Positions 26,643 to 35,337 of a stretch of DNA of 42,637 bases are shown piece by piece. This DNA is from Bacteroidaceae bacterium. Lineage in GTDB: Bacteria > Bacteroidota > Bacteroidia > Bacteroidales > Bacteroidaceae. The DNA lies in contig JAKSLO010000009.1 in assembly GCA_024401185.1 (NCBI GenBank), positions 1 to 42,637 of the forward strand, written 5' to 3'. The first letter of the stretch is position 1. The number at the start of each line of letters is the position of its first letter. The notes below the pieces were generated by a model. That model did no database searches. It was not told the DNA's origin and was given only the letters and a program-made list of their open reading frames with translations. Both the position numbers and the translations under genes were made by a program.

Positions 26643-26803
26643 AAAAGAAATATATAAAACCCTCTTCTGTGATGCGTTCATTATCTCCTCATCCTTATTT
26701 GTTAAATTCTAGTGATATTCCTGTTGGAGGCAATGCGAGTATCTACGACGTCAAAGAAGAAGCGGATATTGATGCTCCCGATGGTTGGAATTGGGAAGAT
26801 TAA
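26639..26803 (+). CDS. 54-residue peptide of unknown function
   Basis: Short gene overlapping the previous stop by ATGA (26639-26642), so translationally coupled. It starts MKKKYIKPSSVMRSLSP, has a Gly/Asn-containing middle (PVGGNASIYDV) and an acidic end (KEEADIDAPDGWNWED). This layout, a MKKxYIKP start with an acidic Trp-containing end, is common among small Bacteroidales peptides of unknown role. It has no signal peptide. It ends the operon before a strong terminator. Confidence 0.7.
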   Translation: MKKKYIKPSSVMRSLSPHPYLLNSSDIPVGGNASIYDVKEEADIDAPDGWNWED

Positions 26804-26880
26804 TAGGTTACGACTTATTCTGTTGTAACGTAAACGCTCGGTAAACTAAAGGTACTAATACTTATAATACCTATACATAG

Positions 26881-26923
26881 TACAGCGGCAATCACTTCAT
26901 CTTGGAGTTTGATTGTCGCTGTA
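26881..26923 (+). terminator. Strong hairpin ending the surface-protein operon
   Basis: TACAGCGGCAATCA (26881-26894) pairs with TGATTGTCGCTGTA (26910-26923) over 14 bp with one G-U pair, followed by ATCTTTTG. From here to 27157 nothing else was recognised. Confidence 0.75.
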
Positions 26924-27157
26924 ATCTTTTGTGCCTATATGCAGTATCCGTCCTAAATCTTCTCATGGAGCTTTGTCATTATACTTAGTTCTGTAGTTTC
27001 CATTTGTGAGGAAGCAGTTTCACAATCTCTGTAACTATTCGATAAATTGCACATTGTAGCAGCTGTAGAGTTGTCAGAGAATGCTTGGCATGAAGGGCAA
27101 AACATGGCTTTGTGAGTAGAAAAATGCACAGTGTTGAAAATAAGTGTGCCAGAAGTT

Positions 27158-27187
27158 TTTGAATATCATAGAAATAGAGTAATTTTG
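27158..27187 (+). promoter_or_regulatory. Promoter of the DUF234-type pseudogene
   Basis: TTTG at 27158-27161, 18 nt, then TAATTTTG at 27180-27187. It would still drive the collapsed gene at 27225. Confidence 0.6.
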
Positions 27188-27224
27188 CAAATAAATTATT
27201 TGTAATTTACAAATTTGTAAAGTT

Positions 27225-27526
27225 ATGAAGTTCCACGATAGAGAAAACGAAATAGTAGAACTGAGGCGGTTAGATGGTATTTCCGTCAGCAATACGGAGA
27301 GCGTGAGCGTGTGACTGAGGTTTCACACTGGTGGGATAGCAAAGGTGAAAATGAGATTGACCTTATCGCCATTGGGAAACTGGATAAACATGCTGTTGTA
27401 GCGGAGGTGAAGCGTAATGCAAGGAGATACTCGGCAGAGACGCTCAATGAGAAGTATCAGAACATCAAGTTACATCTCCGTGGGTATCAGGTAGAACTCC
27501 GAGGACTGTCGATGGAAGACATGTAA
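27225..27526 (+). pseudogene. Collapsed DUF234-type ATPase gene
   Basis: The ATG at 27225 encodes MKFHDRENEIVELRRL, the typical N-terminus of these AAA ATPases (compare MKFVDRTEE at 32100). After about 16 residues the frame breaks near 27270. In another frame the sequence continues RWYFRQQYGERERVTEVSHW, then DSKGENEIDLIAIG and EVKRN, the C-terminal DUF234 domain, to the stop at 27524-27526. About 300 internal residues, including the ATPase core, are missing. An internal deletion with frame change is the simplest explanation. The C-terminal frame alone (from 27311) is probably not a functional gene. Confidence 0.8.
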
Positions 27527-27596
27527 AGAGTCAGAGTTCGCTCGCGTCATATTAGAAAAAAATGTGGGTTCGATGTCAAGAAAGCATAGTGAAACG

Positions 27597-27627
27597 TTGC
27601 TTAATCCGTTGAAGTTGTGTATCTTTG
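27597..27627 (+). promoter_or_regulatory. Promoter of the small membrane protein gene
   Basis: TTG at 27597-27599, 20 nt, then TATCTTTG at 27620-27627; start of transcription near 27634, about 45 nt before the ATG. Confidence 0.6.
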
Positions 27628-27676
27628 CATTCAGAATTGAGTATTCTTCAATGACAATAAATAAAACAAGACGCTT

Positions 27677-27874
27677 ATGGGCTACTTTAGACTTCCAAGA
27701 TGGAACACATGGGGATTCTTGGGATCCATCATATTGATGTTTGTTTTTGTGGGATTGCTGATAATCTCACAGCATTGCGATAAGGAAATATTGCAGACGG
27801 TGCTGTATGTGCTGCTTGGCATAACGGCGGTTGTGTTTGTAGTGTCTTTGTACCATAAGTTTTTCAAGAAATAG
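27677..27874 (+). CDS. Small two-segment membrane protein
   Basis: A 65-residue protein with two hydrophobic helices (about 12-31 and 39-58), a short polar loop between them (SQHCDKEILQ) and a basic C-terminus (HKFFKK). Function unknown. A good promoter precedes it, which supports it as a real gene. It is followed by a dispersed repeat and then the calcium ATPase. Confidence 0.65.
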   Translation: MGYFRLPRWNTWGFLGSIILMFVFVGLLIISQHCDKEILQTVLYVLLGITAVVFVVSLYHKFFKK

Positions 27875-27907
27875 CTTGCGGACTCATTCAATGAGCTTTG
27901 TATAGAA

Positions 27908-27988
27908 GTAGCCTCCTAACCCCCGGCTTTTGACTTCGGTCAAAATGCAGGGAATAGGAGCAATGTTGAAATAACAAATTTGTTGTAC
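27908..27988 (+). repeat. Dispersed element, copy A
   Basis: An 81-bp segment nearly identical to the reverse complement of 39635-39724. It contains the hairpin TTTTGACTTCGGTCAAAA, the string GAGCAATGTTGAAATAACAA and the palindrome ACAAATTTGT. It ends 4 bp before the start codon of the calcium ATPase. Confidence 0.8.
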
Positions 27989-27992
27989 ATAA

Positions 27993-30716
27993 GTGAATAG
28001 GAGTAATTATAAAAAGACTTGCCTCGTAGAGGGTTCTGAAGATGTGGTGAAGGGGAAGGGCAAGAATGTCATCCCTCCTCCTGAAAAGGAATCGCTATGG
28101 GAAGGGTTCGTGGAGAAATTCAAGGATCCTATCATTGTGATACTTCTGGTGGTATTCGTGCTCTCTGTCGGAATATCCATGTATGAGATATTTGGCGAGG
28201 GGAAGCCATGGACATCCATCATAGAGCCTCTGGGTATCCTTGTGGCCTTGTTGTTGGCTACTGGTGTAGGATTCATCTTTGAGGTTAGGGCAAACCGTGA
28301 GTTTGCTGTGCTCAACAAGGTAAAAGACCACCGTAAGGTGAAGGTGTTCAGGAAATTCATGGGGAAGGTACAACTGATGGAGATACCTAAACATGACGTG
28401 GTGGTAGGAGATGTTGTGCATCTGGAGAGTGGAGATGAAATCCCTGCAGATGGTACTCTACTGGAGGATAATTCCTTGAGAGTGGATGAGTCTAACTTTA
28501 CGGGTGAACTGTATGCCACAAAGACGGTGGATGCTGCATCTGACACTTACGTGGCGGCTTATCCTGCAGATAAGTTGCTGAGAAGCAGCATTGTCATTGA
28601 AGGTACTGGCGTGATGCGAGTGGATAGTGTTGGTGTGGACACGGAAGAAGGAAGGGGCGTGATGCGCAGCGCAGAGGGAAGCGATGTGAAGACTCCCCTG
28701 AACCAACAGTTGGATAGGCTGGGGCATCTGATTTCCATTGCCAGTTTTGTGATTGCCTGCTTGATTGTGGTGGCTCGCCTTATAGTGTATTTCAGCAACC
28801 CTGATGGAGGAGATGTGGATTGGGTGGAGTTTGCAGATGTGCTGCTGAACAGCATACTGATAGCCGTGACCTTGATTGTGGTGGCTGTTCCTGAGGGACT
28901 ACCTTTGAGCGTGACCTTGAGCATGGCGTTGAGCATGCGAAAAATGCTCAAGCAGAAAAACCTGGTCAGAAAACTGCATGCTTGTGAAACGATGGGTGCT
29001 GCTACGGTGATATGTACGGACAAGACGGGAACGCTGACGCAGAACAGGATGAAGGTCATGGAGTCGGCATTCTTCGGCGATGAGGATGCAACAACCGTGG
29101 CTCGCCATATTGCCTGCAACTCTACGGCCGAACTGACTTACGATGCGCAGAGCTGCCAACTGAAACCTATTGGGAATCCGACAGAGGGTGCCTTGCTGTT
29201 GTGGCTGAACGAGAGTGGCATAGATTATGCAAAGATTCGTGAGGAGGCAGAGGTCATAGATTCAGTTCCTTTCTCGACAGAAACTAAATACATGTCAACC
29301 ACAGTACGTTTTGCTGATTCCTCGGTTTGCAGATACATAAAGGGTGCTCCTGAGATATTGCTTGAGATGTGCGACACTGTGGCTAATGGTGTGGCAAGAG
29401 AGGTTGTTGAGGAGAAGCTGGCCTCCATGCAATCCAGGGCAATGAGAACTTTGGCTTTTGCCTATCAGGAGGGGGACGGACCAGTTGTGTTCTATGGCAT
29501 TGTGGGCATTGCTGACCCTGTGCGCGAAGGTGTGGCAGAGGCAATCAGAATATGCCGCACACGTGCAGGGGTTCGTGTGATTATCGTCACAGGTGATACT
29601 GCCGGTACGGCACTTGAAATAGGCCATCAGGTAGGACTGGTGGCAAAGGATGAGCAGCACGTTGGCATGACCGGTGCTGAATTTGCATCGCTGAGTGATG
29701 AAGAGGCTAAGGAGCGAATCAAAGTTCCTTCCTTCAAGATCATCTCGCGTGCACGTCCTGAAGATAAGGCTCGCTTGGTGATGCTTTTGCAGGAACTGGG
29801 TGAGGTGGTGGCTGTTACGGGTGATGGCACGAATGATGCTCCTGCCTTAAGCAAGGCGCAGGTAGGATTGTCAATGGGTGATGGTACTGCCAGAGCCAAA
29901 GAGGCCAGCGACATTACTATCATAGACAACTCGTTCCTGAGCATAAACAATGCCATTATGTGGGGCCGTTCGTTGTACCTTAACATAAAGCGATTCATCT
30001 TATTCCAGATGACCATCAACATCTGCGCATGTCTGTTGGTACTGTTGGGTGCTTTTATTGGATTGGATTCTCCTTTGACTGTCACGCAGATGCTTTGGGT
30101 AAACCTGATTATGGACACGTTTGCTGCAATGGCATTGGCTTCCTTGCCAGCCGACAAGTCGGTTATGTACCATAAACCTCGTAATCCAAAGTCAAACATC
30201 ATAGATAGGGCAATGGCCAAACAAACCATCATCGTGGGTTTCTTTTTCTTTGTGGTGATGGGTGTTCTGTGGCAGATTATGGGGCATGACCATATTAATC
30301 TCACGGATGTCTCACAGATTATTGACAGTATCAAGCAACAGCCTTCTGCTATATGGGACTTCTCGTCTCATACCAATCCTTCTTCTGAGGAGCGCAGCAT
30401 CTTCTTCACCTTCTTCATCATGCTGCAATTCTGGAATATCTTTAATGCAAGGTATTTTATGACCAGACGTAGTATGATTCTGGACATCTGCAGTATGTTC
30501 AGCAAGAAGGGACGTCAGCGTGTCTCGTTCAGCAAGGGCTTCTTCTTTGTGGTTGCAATTATCCTTGTTGGTCAGTATTTTATTGTCCAGTTTGGCGGTG
30601 AGATGTTCAGCACAGATCCCATGAGTTGGCACGAGTGGGGACTGGTGTTATTGCTGACCTCTCCTGTGCTGATTATCCCTGACGTATTGCGAACGATTAA
30701 GATATTGTCAAAATGA
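27993..30716 (+). CDS. P-type calcium-transporting ATPase
   Basis: Inner-membrane pump of 907 residues, P2 type, closest in layout to plasma-membrane-type Ca2+ ATPases found in Bacteroidota. It has the TGE loop (170-172), the PEGLP kink in membrane helix 4 (300-304), the phosphorylation site DKTGTLT with Asp343, GDGTNDAPAL in the hinge, and NLIMDT in helix 6. The start is GTG at 27993, directly preceded by an in-frame TAA; the N-terminal cytoplasmic part is slightly short (KTCLVEGSEDVVKGKGKNV). A dispersed repeat occupies the leader. It converges with the DUF234-type ATPase gene, whose stop is 7 bp away. Confidence 0.9.
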   Translation: MNRSNYKKTCLVEGSEDVVKGKGKNVIPPPEKESLWEGFVEKFKDPIIVILLVVFVLSVGISMYEIFGEGKPWTSIIEPLGILVALLLATGVGFIFEVRANREFAVLNKVKDHRKVKVFRKFMGKVQLMEIPKHDVVVGDVVHLESGDEIPADGTLLEDNSLRVDESNFTGELYATKTVDAASDTYVAAYPADKLLRSSIVIEGTGVMRVDSVGVDTEEGRGVMRSAEGSDVKTPLNQQLDRLGHLISIASFVIACLIVVARLIVYFSNPDGGDVDWVEFADVLLNSILIAVTLIVVAVPEGLPLSVTLSMALSMRKMLKQKNLVRKLHACETMGAATVICTDKTGTLTQNRMKVMESAFFGDEDATTVARHIACNSTAELTYDAQSCQLKPIGNPTEGALLLWLNESGIDYAKIREEAEVIDSVPFSTETKYMSTTVRFADSSVCRYIKGAPEILLEMCDTVANGVAREVVEEKLASMQSRAMRTLAFAYQEGDGPVVFYGIVGIADPVREGVAEAIRICRTRAGVRVIIVTGDTAGTALEIGHQVGLVAKDEQHVGMTGAEFASLSDEEAKERIKVPSFKIISRARPEDKARLVMLLQELGEVVAVTGDGTNDAPALSKAQVGLSMGDGTARAKEASDITIIDNSFLSINNAIMWGRSLYLNIKRFILFQMTINICACLLVLLGAFIGLDSPLTVTQMLWVNLIMDTFAAMALASLPADKSVMYHKPRNPKSNIIDRAMAKQTIIVGFFFFVVMGVLWQIMGHDHINLTDVSQIIDSIKQQPSAIWDFSSHTNPSSEERSIFFTFFIMLQFWNIFNARYFMTRRSMILDICSMFSKKGRQRVSFSKGFFFVVAIILVGQYFIVQFGGEMFSTDPMSWHEWGLVLLLTSPVLIIPDVLRTIKILSK

Positions 30717-30744
30717 TGCTGAATCAACGGTACATGTTCAGCAT
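30716..30744 (+). terminator. Hairpin at convergent gene ends
   Basis: ATGCTGAA (30716-30723) and TTCAGCAT (30737-30744) form an 8-bp stem, followed on the plus strand by GTTTTC. It straddles the calcium ATPase end and the last codons of the opposing gene. Confidence 0.5.
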
Positions 30745-32100
30745 GTTTTCTGGCAGAATCACATTGTCAGCATTATCCTCAGGCTTAGTCTTTAGGAATA
30801 AGACGGGAACAATCTTCTTGTAGTCTTTAGAGAAGGGTAATAGACTTACTTTCCTTATGAGTTCCGATGTCAGCTGTGCAGCGTTCTTTTCGGTGGTCCA
30901 TTTGCATTCGCCAACCAAAAGGGTTTTCTTGTCAAGAGACTCTGCCATGACGTCTATTTCTATCTGCTCAGGCTTTCCTTCTTTATTCAAGGCACTTCCC
31001 CACCAGCGGTGAGCTTGTCCGTAGATGATGCCATTGTACTCATTGCCAGTTATTGCAACACGGCATAACTTTTCCCACTGCATACTTACATACTCTCCGA
31101 AGTGTGAGCTTAATGCCTGTTCTATGGGTTTCTTGCGTCCTAATTCGATAAATGAACGATTCGGTACCACAAACTGATAATAGAACGACATGAAAGGGTC
31201 TGCTATCTTGTATAGACTCTTCTTGGATGACTTTTCGTCGGTTCCAAATGGGACTTCACGTTCAATGAACCCCAGTTCCACAAGTTTCTTCAGTGGTCTT
31301 GACAGATTGGTTGCAGGTTCTCCTGCCCTTGAAGCAATCTCTGACAGACGGTTTGCACCACTGCCTACGTATGACATGAGTGTTGAAGTCTTTACAATAT
31401 CCTTCACATCATCCATCAAGAGTTTTGATGGCTCTTCGTACAATGTACCATTCACCGAGAAAATGTTAGTCCATAAAGAATCTTCGAGTGTTGGTTCTGG
31501 TTCACGCAGTTCCCAGTAGCGTGGAATACCTCCCCATACAGAATATTCCTCAATGGCACGTACGGCATCTTCTATCTGTAATGCCTCCTGCAAATGGGGA
31601 AGACGTATTGGTGTGAGTTTTATTATCGCACTTGTCCTTCCATAAAGAGGAGCATTGGAATCAAGGAAAGTTCCGTACATCATGGTTTGTGAGGAACCAC
31701 AGAAAATGAGATTGTAGTTTAGTGATTTTTCGTCAATGAGCTTTTGCAAGACTGATGGAAGTTCCTGAGACAACTCCACCATGTAGGGAAACTCGTCCAA
31801 GCATACGGTAATACGTTGCTGTACTCTATAGTTGATTGCACGGAACAGAGTTTCCCAATCTGGATATTCTACTTTATCAAAGTCGGGAATTGATTGCGCT
31901 ACAACCTTTGATAGAAGTTCACGTTGATGACGTCCTTCTGAGCGATCAGCCAGGAAATATATGTCTTTGTCCGTAAGAACCCTTTTTATCAGCTCCGATT
32001 TACCTATGCGCCTACGTCCATATACAACCATAACAGCTTTATCTCGGGATAAAAATGTCTTCAGACGGTGTGTTTCTTCTGTTCTATCTACGAACTTCAT
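30724..32100 (-). CDS. DUF234-type AAA ATPase
   Basis: A 458-residue protein of the archaeal-type ATPase family (ATPase_2 plus DUF234). The N-terminus MKFVDRTEETHRLKTF leads to a P-loop YGRRRIGKSEL (27-37). A Walker B-like CLDEFPYM and the sensor segment LIFCGSSQTMMYG follow. Then comes a winged-helix part (LSEIASRAGEPATNLSRPLKKLVELGFIE) and a C-terminal nuclease-like DUF234 domain with EIDVMAES...LLVGECKW. The role of the family is not known. A collapsed relative lies at 27225-27526. A TACCTTTG box in the minus-strand leader (about 32190) has no clear upstream partner. Confidence 0.85.
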   Translation of the reverse strand: MKFVDRTEETHRLKTFLSRDKAVMVVYGRRRIGKSELIKRVLTDKDIYFLADRSEGRHQRELLSKVVAQSIPDFDKVEYPDWETLFRAINYRVQQRITVCLDEFPYMVELSQELPSVLQKLIDEKSLNYNLIFCGSSQTMMYGTFLDSNAPLYGRTSAIIKLTPIRLPHLQEALQIEDAVRAIEEYSVWGGIPRYWELREPEPTLEDSLWTNIFSVNGTLYEEPSKLLMDDVKDIVKTSTLMSYVGSGANRLSEIASRAGEPATNLSRPLKKLVELGFIEREVPFGTDEKSSKKSLYKIADPFMSFYYQFVVPNRSFIELGRKKPIEQALSSHFGEYVSMQWEKLCRVAITGNEYNGIIYGQAHRWWGSALNKEGKPEQIEIDVMAESLDKKTLLVGECKWTTEKNAAQLTSELIRKVSLLPFSKDYKKIVPVLFLKTKPEDNADNVILPENMLNMYR

Positions 32101-32280
32101 TGCTATACGTTACTTCTTGGTATGTGCCTTATAATTTATTATGTCGCCGAAACATTATGTTGTGCGAGCATAATTGTTTTCTGCAAGTGCAAAGGTACAT
32201 AAAATAATGTTTTCCACACTATAAATGCGCAACTTTCTGCAATTTTAGTGCATATAATCGATGTATGGACAGTTATATCG

Positions 32281-32339
32281 GCAGGTCGCCGACCTGCGGA
32301 TACTATAGTATGACTTCGCTAAGGTCAGTTCTATCCGCA
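32281..32339 (-). terminator. Hairpins after the GH43 gene
   Basis: GCAGGTC-gcc-GACCTGC at 32281-32297, and a wider pair TGCGGATA/TATCCGCA at 32295-32302/32332-32339, directly beyond the GH43 stop on the minus strand. They probably end that transcript. The rest of 32101-32280 holds only the leader of the DUF234-type gene. Confidence 0.5.
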
Positions 32340-32346
32340 GGATTCA

Positions 32347-35319
32347 TCACTTTACTACCTTCTTGCCATTGACGATGTAGATGCCACGAGGTGTGGGGGT
32401 GCTGAGCTTGCGGCCTGTGAGGTCGAAGATGCCATGCTGGCTGGAGGGGTAGGGGGCAGAGAGGTGTTCCTCGATGCCTGTACCGTTCTCGCCCTTGGTG
32501 AAGTCGCTGACGCGGTTGCACATGGTGTTGAGCGTGCGTACATCGGTGACTGTAAGCTCGCGGTTATAGACCATCAAGTCATCGAAACATGCGTCGGCGC
32601 TACCCCAGAACGAACCATTACCCAGATAGAGGTACTTGAGCTGGCTGACCTTGCTGATGATGTCGGCAAGAGGGAGCGACTTGATCTTCGTAGTGGTAGA
32701 ACTACCGCTGGTGGCATAGCTGGTGGAGATGTTTGAGATGGTCTTGTTGCTACCATTGATGTAGAGGCGTATGCCGTTCTCAGGACCTACGGTGAGGGTG
32801 ACAAGTGCCCATTCGCCTACGGGGATGTTATCAATTACCTTGGTGTCGGGATGGTTCAAGTCGAAGAAGTTGCCGTTGGCATCGTTAAAGCCAAGATAGC
32901 TGTTGCCCGTGAGGTAGAGTCGTGCACTTGCCGTGTTGGTGGCATTGGTGGTGTTGAAGAATCCCCACAAAGCATCCCATGTATTGGCATCGTTGCGCTT
33001 TACCCAGGCAGAGATGGTAAAGCCGGTGAGCTGTTCGCTGTCTGCCGTCTGCTGTCCCAACAAGGGATTGGGCATTCTGCTGAAGCTGTTCTGGGCATTG
33101 GCTCCGAAGTATTGGTGGATGTACTGTCCGTTGCGCTCATAGTCACTTTCGAAAGCCGGTGTGGTGCCGTTGCCCCACTTGCCATAGATGACGCGGTCGA
33201 AGTCTTCTGCCGAGGGTGCCTTGTACTGGTTGTAGGTAGGCTTCTCGTCGAAGTTGTAGTAGGCAACGAGTCCGCTGAGGCAGTCGCCGTCCAGTTCGCC
33301 CTCCTCCTTTGCCCTGACGTTGTAAGTCTGTGTCCAGAAGTATTCGCCACACTCCATCTTGACGGTGAGGTCGATGGGAGTGCTCTCTGTGAGTCCTGCT
33401 GGGTTGTACTTACCGGTCTCGCTGATGATGCTGGGGTCGGATGACGTCCAGTTGAGCAGCACGTTATGGTTGGTGGGGAACATGAGTTTGAGGTTAGAGC
33501 TGACTATCTGACCGGCTTTCACGCCTATGGAATGGTTCTTGTAGTTATAGGACATGGCGCTCTTAGGCTCGAGTTTGTAGCCCCATACGGGTACGCCTGT
33601 GCTGGTATTTCCCTTGACATCGCATACGGCGGTAAAGGCGATGGCTTGCAGCGAAGAGGTCTTGTAGTTGGCCTTGGTGGCTCCGTTGATGGCTTGCTTG
33701 CAGAACACGCCGTTGAAGGTGGTGCCACCAACCTTGAGGGTCATCTGCGATGTTCCTTCGGTGAGTGTCCATGTTCCGGTATAGGCTCCCGACACTTTTC
33801 CGTCGGCGCTGAGGGTGATGGTGACGGGTGTGGACTCCTCAAACTCTGCATAGTTCTGCTTGTAGGGCTGTATCATGACCTGATAGTCGCCACAGAGTTG
33901 CTCTTGGGTCCATTCGCACTCGTTTGCCATGGTGGCATCGGTCTGCTCCTCGCCAGTGTAGCAGAAGGGGGCAGCCAACAGCCATCCGTTCTTGTTGGTG
34001 AACAATTGATGTACACGTACCTGATGGCCAGCCGTGCCATCGTTGAACTTGGTATGGTAAACCACAAAGGCACGTCCGTTTTCGTCCACGCAGGCTGAGT
34101 TGTGACCCTGTGAACGCTCGCCTACATTCTGCAGTTCGCCCCAGTTGTTGTAGGCACCCATGAGGCGCACACCACGATTGTCGTTGGCCGTGGGACCGAA
34201 GTTGAGGTTATAGCGTGTGTAGGTGGCCACGGTGCCGTTGGCATCCACATAGGGACCATCGGGCTTTTCGCTGCGGAAGATGCGCATATCATAGCCACCC
34301 TGGGGATTGCCGTTGCCGTCATAACCGCCCGGAGCAAATCCGCCATAGCTCATGAACAGGTAGTAGTACTTGCCAATATGCTGTATGTAACTGCCCTCGC
34401 CGCTGACGTAGTAGCCGCCGGCTATCTTCTTGCCAAAGTAGGGGTCGCTCACGCCATTGGCACCTGCCGAGGCATAATCGCTGGGGTAGGTGTGGGTGTA
34501 GTCGCGAAGACCGGTCTCCTTGTCGAGCTTGAGCATAAAGATTCCGCCGCTCCATGAGCCGTATGACATCCACAGTTCGCCCTCTTCGTCGTAGAACACA
34601 CAGGGGTCGATGCAGTTGGGCCAGTATGTGCCGTTGTCCTTACGGATGTAGCGTGAGGGGATGCTCTTCTCGCCGGTGGCAATCTCGTAGTCGGTCTCGG
34701 CAAACTTGGGCGCAGCCACGCCATTGCGTGTCTGTCCGTCGAAACCGCCCATCACCACGGGCCCTTGATAGGTAAAGGGGCCTGTGGCGGAATTGCCGGT
34801 AAGCAAGATGATAATGCTTGACCAGTGGTCGCCATTCAGACTGAGGTACATGCACCACTTCTTCATGGTGGGGTTGTAGATGATGTCGGGAGCCCACATG
34901 TTGCCATTGACCCACGTGTTGCGGTCGGCTGCGTAGCGGTTGCAGTATGCCTCGGCATCGAAGTTGGGGAAGTTTACCTCCTCGCCCTTATAGTTCTTTA
35001 TCTTAGTAACCTGCTGGGTGTTGAAGGCGTCGGCAAATCCGCATGCTGTGCTTGTGGTGGCACCTTGTGAAGCAAGCTTGCGGAAGGTGTTGTTGTCGGC
35101 ATGCTGTGGAGTCCAGTTGATTAAATCCTTGCTGGTGGCCACACCAAGGTGTGAGCCCCATACGGTGTACGTGCCGTTGTGAAGCACTACAGAGGGGTCG
35201 TGAATGCTGACCACCGAACCACCGGATGTGGTGTAGTTCATATCGGACGTGGTGAGCTGTATCTGAGCTTGAAGGGTGGTGGCAAGTGAAAAGGCTACCA
35301 CAAGGATTTGTTTTTTCAT
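32347..35319 (-). CDS. Secreted GH43 arabinanase-like enzyme with LamG-type domain
   Basis: A 990-residue exported glycoside hydrolase; signal peptide MKKQILVVAFSLATTLQA. The five-bladed GH43 domain occupies about 25-490. Asp41 in IHDPSVV is the likely base, Asp238 in NCIDPCVFYDEEGELWMSYG the pKa modulator and Glu308 in SGEGSYI the acid, the arrangement of endo-1,5-alpha-L-arabinanases. A beta domain and an Ig-like region follow, then a concanavalin-like LamG module (about 735-930; LVAYYNFDE, FTISAWVKR, FDDLMVYNREL), likely for sugar binding. The end (IFDLTGRKLSTPTPRGIYI) is the shared C-terminal tail. Arabinan is the probable substrate, by family. It lies 18 bp downstream of mrp, an odd partner. 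Confidence 0.88.
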   Translation of the reverse strand: MKKQILVVAFSLATTLQAQIQLTTSDMNYTTSGGSVVSIHDPSVVLHNGTYTVWGSHLGVATSKDLINWTPQHADNNTFRKLASQGATTSTACGFADAFNTQQVTKIKNYKGEEVNFPNFDAEAYCNRYAADRNTWVNGNMWAPDIIYNPTMKKWCMYLSLNGDHWSSIIILLTGNSATGPFTYQGPVVMGGFDGQTRNGVAAPKFAETDYEIATGEKSIPSRYIRKDNGTYWPNCIDPCVFYDEEGELWMSYGSWSGGIFMLKLDKETGLRDYTHTYPSDYASAGANGVSDPYFGKKIAGGYYVSGEGSYIQHIGKYYYLFMSYGGFAPGGYDGNGNPQGGYDMRIFRSEKPDGPYVDANGTVATYTRYNLNFGPTANDNRGVRLMGAYNNWGELQNVGERSQGHNSACVDENGRAFVVYHTKFNDGTAGHQVRVHQLFTNKNGWLLAAPFCYTGEEQTDATMANECEWTQEQLCGDYQVMIQPYKQNYAEFEESTPVTITLSADGKVSGAYTGTWTLTEGTSQMTLKVGGTTFNGVFCKQAINGATKANYKTSSLQAIAFTAVCDVKGNTSTGVPVWGYKLEPKSAMSYNYKNHSIGVKAGQIVSSNLKLMFPTNHNVLLNWTSSDPSIISETGKYNPAGLTESTPIDLTVKMECGEYFWTQTYNVRAKEEGELDGDCLSGLVAYYNFDEKPTYNQYKAPSAEDFDRVIYGKWGNGTTPAFESDYERNGQYIHQYFGANAQNSFSRMPNPLLGQQTADSEQLTGFTISAWVKRNDANTWDALWGFFNTTNATNTASARLYLTGNSYLGFNDANGNFFDLNHPDTKVIDNIPVGEWALVTLTVGPENGIRLYINGSNKTISNISTSYATSGSSTTTKIKSLPLADIISKVSQLKYLYLGNGSFWGSADACFDDLMVYNRELTVTDVRTLNTMCNRVSDFTKGENGTGIEEHLSAPYPSSQHGIFDLTGRKLSTPTPRGIYIVNGKKVVK

Positions 35320-35337
35320 GATAATTTTTTTTAAGTA

